From NCBI GenBank assembly GCA_002394305.1, contig DGTM01000034.1, positions 37,325 to 42,385 of the forward strand: DNA of 5,061 bases. The letters are read 5' to 3'. Below, piece after piece: positions 1 to 5,061 of the stretch. This stretch comes from Prevotellaceae bacterium UBA4336 (GTDB lineage Bacteria > Bacteroidota > Bacteroidia > Bacteroidales > Bacteroidaceae). How positions within the stretch are numbered: position 1 is the stretch's first letter; every line of letters begins with the position of its first letter. Made by a program: the position numbers and the translations under genes. The notes below the pieces were generated by a model. The model saw only the letters and a program-made list of their open reading frames with translations. It ran no database searches and had not been told where the DNA came from.

Positions 1-88
1 GCCTAGCGCTTATTTCGGAAGAGCCACGCTCTTATTTCAGAAGAGCCTAGCGCTTATTTCGGAAGAGCCTAGCGCTTATTTCGGAAGA
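1..88. repeat. Tandem array of four 22-bp repeats (family 1), cut by the left edge
   Basis: Four head-to-tail units without spacers lie at 1-22, 23-44, 45-66 and 67-88, and a GC remnant of the next unit follows at 89-90. Units 1, 3 and 4 are identical (type A, core AGCGCTTATTTCGGAAGAG). Unit 2 (type B) differs at four positions and contains a perfect 6-bp inverted repeat, GCTCTT at 28-33 and AAGAGC at 41-46, around a 7-nt loop. AAGAGC at 19-24 can also pair with GCTCTT at 28-33 across the unit junction. Type A units form the same stem with one mismatch. The array starts 19 bp beyond the stop codon of the minus-strand DUF389 gene, so it would lie in that transcript's 3' end, where the hairpins could act in termination or RNA stability. 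That role is inference. The first base of the window is the first base of a unit, so more copies probably lie to the left. Confidence 0.93.
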
Positions 89-107
89 GCACAGGGCTGC
101 GATGCCG

Positions 108-1469
108 TCACTCCACGACGATGCGTAGTTCGGAGTACGACGTACGCTTGCGGAGCCATTCCTGCAAAAGCGACAGGTTGGCTTTCTGCAGAGGATGGCT
201 TGTGCGGACGATAGCGAGGTGCTCCTTCTCCTCGGTCTGCGTAGAGTCCGTCTGAACTGCCGTCGTGCCTAAGGCCATGCTCAGGGAAAGCACCTGCGGG
301 AACAGAATCCTCAGCTCGGGCAGTATCTCCTGCGCCAGGCTCTCCGGTTCCTGATACACGGACAGGTTCTTCTCGGCCTTGCGCAAGTTGTTCTCGGCAA
401 TGGACAACAGCTCGGCACTCTTCTCCTTCTCGCGTCTCTGGCTCATGATGAGCGACTGCACATCGCCCGTCTTGAGGCCCGACCTCGACTGCACGACCTG
501 CAGGGAGGACCCTTTCAGCCGATAGGCAGACAGCATCCTCCGGGCTTCCTCGATGTGCAGGGAGTCCACCTCCTCGCCGTAAATGACGACGCGGATATCG
601 TGGTTATGGTAGTCCACGGCGTGGCTCAGCACCTGTGTGTTCTCGAAGTTCAGGGCCTCGTGGATGAACTGCTGCACCCGCTGCTCGTAGATAGTTCTCT
701 GCACGATGCCGATGGTGATGAAGATGCTCGGCACGATGGTGAGCACGGCAATCGTCGTAATGTAGCGATGGACCTTCTTCGCCTGTCGCTTGTCTATCAG
801 CGTCTGCTTGTGGAAACGCATGATGAAGCTGACGCCGACGTACGTGCTCAGGGCAATGAAGATGGTGTTGATGAGGTAGAGGTACAAGGCTCCGGCGGCA
901 TAGTGCCAGTTGGCGGTGGCGATGCCGAAGCCGACTGTGCAGAGGGGCGGCATCAGGGCTGTGGCGATGGCAACGCCCGGAATGACGTTGCCCGTGCGCT
1001 GGCTCTTGCTGCTCAGCGCGATGATGCCGGCCAGACCGCCGCAGATGGCAATCGCCACGTCGTAGATGGTGGGCGAAGTGCGTGCCAGCAGTTCCGACTG
1101 AGCCTCTGTGATGGGCGTTATCAGGAAGTAGACCGTAGCCGTCGTCACGCTGAAGAGAGTGGCGACGAGGTAGTTGCGGAAGGCACGCTTGAAGAGCGGA
1201 AAGTCGTAGATGCCCACGCCAAGCCCCATGCCGATGATAGGCCCCATGAGCGGAGAGATGAGCATCGCGCCGATGATGACCGCTGTGCTGTTGGTGTTCA
1301 GGCCAAGCGAAGCCGTGAAGATAGCCAGCACCAGAATCCAGAGCTTGGCGCCCTGGAAGCCGACACCCTCAGCTATGCCGGCTATCGTCTCCTCCTCGGC
1401 AGCCTTGTCGTGCCCCATGTTGATGAGCCTGCGGAAGCGTGTGCTCAGTGTTTCTTTGCTCTCTTTCAT
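108..1469 (-). CDS. DUF389 (TIGR00341-type) multi-pass inner-membrane protein
   Basis: This 453-aa protein belongs to the DUF389 hydrophobic family, whose substrate and function are not established. I recognise the family from the motifs GAMLISPLMGPIIG (67-80) and GVAIATALMPPLCTVG (165-180). Seven membrane segments are visible, at about 41-58, 62-87, 98-119, 134-152, 162-185, 191-215 and 236-257. Basic residues cluster in the N-terminus and in the loops near 94-98, 155-158 and 218-235, which predicts N-in and a C-terminal region (258-453) on the periplasmic side. That soluble region has a charged, probably helical or coiled-coil stretch at about 338-372. Segments 1-3 and 4-6 look like two copies of one unit (see findings). 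The start is secure: an in-frame TGA lies four codons upstream (1479-1481), and a promoter box sits about 30 bp upstream. The gene appears monocistronic within the window and divergent from glnS. A transporter or channel role is inference only. Confidence 0.9.
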   Translation of the reverse strand: MKESKETLSTRFRRLINMGHDKAAEEETIAGIAEGVGFQGAKLWILVLAIFTASLGLNTNSTAVIIGAMLISPLMGPIIGMGLGVGIYDFPLFKRAFRNYLVATLFSVTTATVYFLITPITEAQSELLARTSPTIYDVAIAICGGLAGIIALSSKSQRTGNVIPGVAIATALMPPLCTVGFGIATANWHYAAGALYLYLINTIFIALSTYVGVSFIMRFHKQTLIDKRQAKKVHRYITTIAVLTIVPSIFITIGIVQRTIYEQRVQQFIHEALNFENTQVLSHAVDYHNHDIRVVIYGEEVDSLHIEEARRMLSAYRLKGSSLQVVQSRSGLKTGDVQSLIMSQRREKEKSAELLSIAENNLRKAEKNLSVYQEPESLAQEILPELRILFPQVLSLSMALGTTAVQTDSTQTEEKEHLAIVRTSHPLQKANLSLLQEWLRKRTSYSELRIVVE

Positions 1470-1497
1470 ATCTATGTGTCAGGTTTGTCAGATGGCG

Positions 1498-1505
1498 CAA
1501 AGGTA
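1498..1505 (-). promoter_or_regulatory. Bacteroidota-type -7 box for the DUF389 gene
   Basis: Read on the minus strand this is TACCTTTG, an exact match to the TAnnTTTG -7 element of the Bacteroidota housekeeping sigma factor. It lies 28 bp upstream of the DUF389 ATG, which implies a leader of roughly 20 nt. No clear TTG-type -33 box is present at the expected spacing; only a T-rich stretch lies upstream. No strong Shine-Dalgarno site precedes the ATG, as is usual in this phylum. Confidence 0.65.
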
Positions 1506-1612
1506 GCATAAATTGCGCGAAAAGTGAGAAGAGAGGGAGAGATTTTTTCGCATATTGGCACATTAACGCGCTTTTTTTGCCCCACCTTGCTGCTTATATG
1601 GGAAAATCGACG

Positions 1613-1620
1613 TATATTTG
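1613..1620 (+). promoter_or_regulatory. Bacteroidota-type -7 box for glnS
   Basis: TATATTTG is an exact TAnnTTTG match, placed 37 bp upstream of the glnS ATG. A possible -33 TTG lies at 1587-1589, 23 bp away, slightly more than the usual spacing. The predicted leader of about 30 nt is A/C-rich, with a CA-repeat just before the ATG and no Shine-Dalgarno site. Such a leader should be unstructured, which suits Bacteroidota translation initiation. The TPR gene probably depends on this promoter as well. Confidence 0.7.
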
Positions 1621-1657
1621 CATGTTAATTACAACTCCATAACCACATACACACACA

Positions 1658-3406
1658 ATGGCAGAGACAGTCAGCAGCAATGCAGAAGAGAAGAGAAGCC
1701 TCAACTTCATAGAGCAGAAAGTAGAGAAAGACCTGGCCGAGGGGCACAACGGCGGACGCATACAGACGCGCTTCCCGCCCGAACCCAACGGCTACCTGCA
1801 CATCGGGCACGCCAAGGCCATCGCCCTCGACTTCGGCATCGCCAAGCAGTACGGCGGCACATGCAACCTCCGCTTCGACGACACGAACCCGACGAAGGAG
1901 GACACCGAGTACATCGAGAGCATCGAGCACGACATCCAGTGGCTCGGCTTCCAGTGGGACAACGTGTACTACGCCAGCGACTACTTCCAGGAGCTGTGGG
2001 ACTTTGCCGAGTGGCTCATCATGCAGGGCCGCGCCTACGTCGACGAGCAGAGCGCAGAGGTCATCGCACAGCAGAAGGGCACGACGACGAAGCCGGGCAC
2101 CAACAGCCCCTTCCGTGACCGTCCTGCCGAGGAGAGCCTCCGCCTCTTCCGCTTCATGAACAGCGGCGAGGCTGTGCCCGGAACGCTTGTCCTGCGTGCC
2201 AAGATTGATATGGCCCACCCGAATATGCTCTTCCGCGACCCCCTACTCTACCGCGTGATGAACATTCCCCACATTCGTACCGGAAACAAATGGAACGCCT
2301 ATCCGATGTACGACTTCACCCACGGGCAGTGCGACTTCCTGGAGGGTGTCACACACTCGCTCTGCACGCTGGAGTTCGTCGAGCACCGTCCCCTCTACGA
2401 CCTCTTTGTCACTTGGATGAAGGAGTATAAGGGAGAGACAGACAACATCGAAGACAACCGTCCGCGCCAGACGGAGTTCAACAAGCTCAACCTCAGCTAT
2501 ACGCTCATGAGCAAGCGCAATCTGCTGGCCCTCGTCACGGAGGGGCTCGTCAGCGGCTGGGACGATCCGCGCATGCCGACCATTTGTGGCTTCCGTCGTC
2601 GCGGTTACAGTCCCGAAAGCATACGCGGCTTCATCCGTAAGATAGGCTACACGACGTTCGATGCCCTCAACGAGATAGCCCTCCTGGAGAGCGCCGTGCG
2701 CGAGGACCTCAACAGCCGCGCCATCCGCGTCAGCGCCGTGCTCGACCCCGTGAAGGTCGTCATCACGAACTACCCTGAAGGCCAAACCGAGCAGCTCACC
2801 GCAGTCAACAACCCCGAGAACGAGGCCGACGGAACCCACGAGGTCGCCTTCAGCCGCGAAATCTGGATAGAGCGCGACGACTTCCAGGAAGAGGCTGAGA
2901 AGAAATTCATGCGTCTGGCTCCGGGCAAGGAAGTGCGCCTGAAGAACGCATATATAATAATGTGTACCGGATGCACGAAGGATGCCGACGGCCGCGTCAC
3001 GGAGATACAGTGCACCTACGACCCCGAGTCGCGCAGCGGAATGCCCGGCGCCGACCGCAAGATAAAGGGCAAGACCCTGCACTGGGTCAGCTGCCAGCAC
3101 GCCATCCCAGCCGAAGTCCGTCTCTACGACCGCCTCTGGAAGGTGGAGAACCCGCGCGACGAGATGGCCGCCATCCGCGAGGCACAGGACTGCGACGCCG
3201 TGACGGCCATGAAGCAAATCATCAATCCCGACAGCCTGACCGTCCTGAAGAACTGCTACGTCGAGGAGTTCGCAGCCACAATGCCCGCCCTCTCCTACCT
3301 CCAGTTCCAGCGCATCGGCTACTTCAACGTGGACACCGACAGCACCCCCGGGCACCTCGTCTTCAACAAGACCGTGGGCCTCAAGGACACATGGGCAAAG
3401 AAGTAA
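1658..3406 (+). CDS. glnS: Glutaminyl-tRNA synthetase (GlnRS, EC 6.1.1.18)
   Basis: This cytoplasmic class I aminoacyl-tRNA synthetase joins glutamine to tRNA-Gln using ATP. The 582-aa length is close to the bacterial norm of about 550-580. The signature PPEPNGYLHIGH at 40-51 holds the HIGH motif (48-51). FDDTNP (73-78) and YPMYDFTH (215-222) are conserved active-site segments that bind glutamine and the tRNA 3' end in characterised GlnRS. MSKR (284-287) is the KMSKS-type loop. GWDDPRMPT (300-308) leads into the helical stem-contact region, and residues from about 350 to the C-terminus form the anticodon-binding beta-barrels, including LHWVS (474-478) and EVRLYDRLW (486-494). These motifs mark GlnRS rather than the related GluRS. 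The start is fixed by an in-frame TAA at 1640-1642 with no other start codon between. All catalytic motifs are intact. A Cys-x-x-Cys at 436-439 is noted separately. The TPR gene follows after 101 bp and is probably cotranscribed. Confidence 0.98.
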   Translation: MAETVSSNAEEKRSLNFIEQKVEKDLAEGHNGGRIQTRFPPEPNGYLHIGHAKAIALDFGIAKQYGGTCNLRFDDTNPTKEDTEYIESIEHDIQWLGFQWDNVYYASDYFQELWDFAEWLIMQGRAYVDEQSAEVIAQQKGTTTKPGTNSPFRDRPAEESLRLFRFMNSGEAVPGTLVLRAKIDMAHPNMLFRDPLLYRVMNIPHIRTGNKWNAYPMYDFTHGQCDFLEGVTHSLCTLEFVEHRPLYDLFVTWMKEYKGETDNIEDNRPRQTEFNKLNLSYTLMSKRNLLALVTEGLVSGWDDPRMPTICGFRRRGYSPESIRGFIRKIGYTTFDALNEIALLESAVREDLNSRAIRVSAVLDPVKVVITNYPEGQTEQLTAVNNPENEADGTHEVAFSREIWIERDDFQEEAEKKFMRLAPGKEVRLKNAYIIMCTGCTKDADGRVTEIQCTYDPESRSGMPGADRKIKGKTLHWVSCQHAIPAEVRLYDRLWKVENPRDEMAAIREAQDCDAVTAMKQIINPDSLTVLKNCYVEEFAATMPALSYLQFQRIGYFNVDTDSTPGHLVFNKTVGLKDTWAKK

Positions 3407-3409
3407 CCC

Positions 3410-3475
3410 GACGACACGTGGTTAGTCAGCCAACGACACGTGGTTAGTTTGCCAACGACACTTGCTTAGTCAGCC
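3410..3475. repeat. Tandem array of three 22-bp repeats (family 2) in the glnS-TPR spacer
   Basis: Three contiguous units lie at 3410-3431, 3432-3453 and 3454-3475, beginning 3 bp after the glnS stop codon. The core is ACGACACGTGGTTAG. Units differ by only two or three substitutions; unit 2 has TTTGCC where units 1 and 3 have TCAGCC. A degenerate fourth copy is recognisable at about 3476-3494, with 13 of 19 positions matching. Units 1 and 2 each contain the palindrome CACGTG, at 3415-3420 and 3437-3442. GTGGTT of one unit can pair imperfectly with AACGAC of the next, giving a weak RNA hairpin. The array contains no T-tract terminator. It fills most of the untranslated gap between two probably cotranscribed genes, so it could affect mRNA processing or downstream translation; that is inference. 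Confidence 0.92.
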
Positions 3476-3507
3476 AACATCACGAGTAAAGTCATAAAAG
3501 AAAGGCA

Positions 3508-4986
3508 ATGGAAGATAACAACAGATACTACCAGTCGCGGCACTTCCTCCGGCTTCTGCATCGCTACGAGAAGGCTGTCTCCGAGGGACACATGCCCTAT
3601 CTGGAGGCAGACGAACTGACCGACATTGCCGAATACTACATGACCGGCAAGCAGGACGAGAAAGCCAACCAGGCCATACAGGCTGCCATCGACATGCATC
3701 CCGACGCGCCCGACCCACAGATATTCCTGGCCCGGCAGAAGATGTTCTACGGACAACTCGACGAGGCACGCGCCATCATCGACGGCATCACCGAGCAGGA
3801 GGACTGCGAAGTCATCTACGTACGGGCCGAAATCCTCATCAAGGAGGGACGGGCAGAGGAGGCTTCAGCCTTCCTGGACGAGCAGGCCGAACTCATGCAG
3901 GACAGCCTGGACACCTTCCTCTACGACTGTGCTGCCATCTTCATGGACTACGACCAATGGGAACTGGCCGAGCAATGGACGGCCAGGCTCCGGGAGACGT
4001 ACCCCACACATCCCAGCCTGCCCATCATGGAGGCCGAGATAAAGATGGGACTCGACGACTACGAGGCTGCCCTGCCCCTGCTTCAGGACATCCTGGACGA
4101 CGAGCCCTACAACTCCGAAGCATGGAACCTGCTGGCCGAAACCTACGTCGCCCTGGAGAAATATCCCGAGGCACAGGAGGCCGCAGACTACTCGCTCGCC
4201 ATCAATCCGCAAGACAGCAACGCCCTGCTCATGAAGGCAAATGCCTACATGCGCGACGAACAGATGGCAACGGCCATACAGCATTACACGCAATACCTCG
4301 AGAGGCAGCCCGACGACCTCAGCGTACAACTCTCGCTGGCCATCTGCTACAACAGCACGGAACGCTTCGAGGAAGCCCTCGCGCTACTCTCCAAGGCTGA
4401 GCAATATGCACGGAAACTGACTGACAGACAAACGGACCTGTCGCAAATCTACCTGATGCGCGCCTACGCCCTGAGCAGGCAAAAGAAGTTCCACGAAGCG
4501 CTGACGGCAATGGCCCGGGCCAGAGAAATCGGCGGCGAACAGCAGTCGTGGCAGTTCGACATTGCTGAAGCGGAGATATATCTATGGAACGGACAGACCA
4601 AACAGGCCGAGAACTTCTTTGCCTCGGCCCTGGCGGAAAGTCCCGAACAAGGCGAGACACTCTTCAACATCGCCCTGGCCTACAGCAACGCAGGGTACTA
4701 CGACTGCGCCATCGACCTGCTCGACGATGTCTGGACCATCTATGGCACACAGGAAGGGAAGTTCGTTGTCCCCTATCTGGCCGACTGCTATCTCAGCAAG
4801 AACGACATGGCGAATTTCCTCAAGTACCTGCAACAGGCACCCTCCTGCAACCGCGAAGCCACCCTGCATCTCTTTCGCGACCGCTACCCGGGCATAGCGC
4901 CGGAGGAATACTATGCCTACGCCTATCGCGATGTCTTCGGGCACTTCCCCGCGTCCGACCCATCGGGAAAGGAATCCTTGTCCTGA
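3508..4986 (+). CDS. Tetratricopeptide-repeat (TPR) protein, cytoplasmic
   Basis: This 492-aa protein is built almost wholly from TPR helix-turn-helix units, which normally form a curved scaffold for binding other proteins. About eleven repeats of roughly 34 residues can be traced from residue 34 to about 435. The clearest are 203-236 (SEAWNLLAETYVALEKYPEA onward), 237-270, 313-345, 347-380 and 383-415, with the usual small and aromatic TPR positions and often a proline near the repeat end. There is no signal peptide, lipobox or membrane segment, so it should stay in the cytoplasm. The protein is strongly acidic. The C-terminal tail, from about 450, is aromatic-rich (EEYYAYAYRDVFGHF, 466-480) and not TPR-like. 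The start is fixed by an in-frame TAA at 3487-3489; a weak AAAGG at 3501-3505 lies only 2 nt before the ATG. Its partner and process are unknown. Position after glnS suggests cotranscription but does not establish a role in translation. Confidence 0.93.
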   Translation: MEDNNRYYQSRHFLRLLHRYEKAVSEGHMPYLEADELTDIAEYYMTGKQDEKANQAIQAAIDMHPDAPDPQIFLARQKMFYGQLDEARAIIDGITEQEDCEVIYVRAEILIKEGRAEEASAFLDEQAELMQDSLDTFLYDCAAIFMDYDQWELAEQWTARLRETYPTHPSLPIMEAEIKMGLDDYEAALPLLQDILDDEPYNSEAWNLLAETYVALEKYPEAQEAADYSLAINPQDSNALLMKANAYMRDEQMATAIQHYTQYLERQPDDLSVQLSLAICYNSTERFEEALALLSKAEQYARKLTDRQTDLSQIYLMRAYALSRQKKFHEALTAMARAREIGGEQQSWQFDIAEAEIYLWNGQTKQAENFFASALAESPEQGETLFNIALAYSNAGYYDCAIDLLDDVWTIYGTQEGKFVVPYLADCYLSKNDMANFLKYLQQAPSCNREATLHLFRDRYPGIAPEEYYAYAYRDVFGHFPASDPSGKESLS

Positions 4987-4993
4987 CGAATCC

Positions 4994-5014
4994 CCCGCCT
5001 CCGAAAGGAGCGGG
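4994..5014 (+). terminator. GC-rich hairpin with GAAA loop after the TPR gene (possible terminator)
   Basis: CCCG (4994-4997) pairs with CGGG (5011-5014), and CTCC (4999-5002) pairs with GGAG (5007-5010). One C (4998) is bulged and the loop is GAAA, a stable tetraloop class. The stem begins 8 bp after the TPR stop codon. No T-tract follows directly (ACAACAAACC instead), so it is not a canonical intrinsic terminator. It may instead protect the 3' end, or act together with the repeat hairpin further downstream, which is followed by T5 at 5055-5059. Confidence 0.5.
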
Positions 5015-5023
5015 ACAACAAAC

Positions 5024-5061
5024 CCCACGCTCTTATTTCCGAAGAGCCTAACGCTTTTTCC
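5024..5061. repeat. Family 1 22-bp repeats, second location, cut by the right edge
   Basis: A type B unit at 5024-5045 differs from the left-hand type B unit (23-44) at only two positions. It is followed without a gap by the first 16 bp of a type A-like unit (5046-5061), with three differences from the left type A. Orientation is the same as at 1-88, about 4.9 kb away. The type B unit again contains the perfect inverted repeat GCTCTT (5029-5034) and AAGAGC (5042-5047) with a 7-nt loop, followed by TTTTT at 5055-5059. The array begins 37 bp after the TPR stop codon. Copy number beyond the window is unknown. Confidence 0.88.

Noticed and set aside
1..88. Possible CRISPR array
   Set aside because: Units are directly adjacent with no unique spacers, 22 bp is too short for typical CRISPR repeats, and no cas gene is present.
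555..1511. Long plus-strand open frame (318 codons) antisense to the DUF389 gene
   Set aside because: The translation is low-complexity, rich in D/A/V/R and resembles no family. It is a shadow of the GC-rich codon use of the real gene, whose protein has clear family motifs.
2950..2961. A/T-only stretch inside glnS as a possible internal promoter
   Set aside because: It encodes conserved GlnRS residues (AYIIM), has no TTTG end for a -7 box and no partner -33 element. ATA codons occur elsewhere in the gene too, so it is not foreign.
2243..3355. Long minus-strand open frame (370 codons) antisense to glnS
   Set aside because: It lies wholly opposite the well-supported glnS, has no recognisable motif and no promoter or start context, and looks like codon-bias shadow.
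3407..3507. Intrinsic terminator between glnS and the TPR gene
   Set aside because: Only imperfect inter-repeat pairing is visible and no T-tract follows it.
1..5061. Composite transposon or genomic island bounded by the terminal repeats
   Set aside because: There is no transposase or integrase, no terminal inverted repeats at the boundaries, and the cargo is a housekeeping glnS with base composition like its neighbours. The repeats are tandem arrays, not single target duplications.

Overview
The window looks like ordinary chromosomal DNA from a GC-rich member of the Bacteroidota, probably order Bacteroidales and perhaps Prevotella-like. The evidence is two exact TAnnTTTG -7 promoter boxes in one divergent intergenic region, the absence of strong Shine-Dalgarno sites, and protein sequences of Bacteroidales character. 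The genus cannot be fixed from the sequence alone.

Layout, left to right. Positions 1-88 hold four tandem 22-bp repeat units (family 1) that probably continue off the left edge. A minus-strand gene (108-1469) encodes a DUF389 multi-pass membrane protein. A 188-bp divergent spacer (1470-1657) carries one promoter for each direction. On the plus strand, glnS (1658-3406) encodes glutaminyl-tRNA synthetase. It is followed by a 101-bp spacer almost filled by a second, different 22-bp tandem array (family 2), then a 492-aa cytoplasmic TPR-repeat protein (3508-4986). After a GC-rich hairpin, the family 1 repeat reappears at 5024-5061 in the same orientation and runs off the right edge. All three coding starts are bounded by an in-frame stop a few codons upstream, so the starts are well constrained.

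How the genes relate. glnS and the TPR gene are codirectional with no convincing terminator between them and are probably cotranscribed. The DUF389 gene is transcribed divergently and alone. Only GlnRS has an assignable reaction: charging tRNA-Gln directly, which makes the amidotransferase route unnecessary for Gln-tRNA. The TPR protein is presumably a scaffold of unknown partner. The DUF389 protein looks transporter-like: its first six membrane segments form two three-helix repeats that align without gaps at a fixed offset of 98 residues, and the charge pattern predicts opposite orientations for the two halves.

The most notable items are the two unrelated intergenic repeat families that share a 22-bp period, and the internal duplication in the DUF389 protein. 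I found no mobile element, CRISPR array, RNA gene or defence system. No gene-free stretch exceeds 188 bp.
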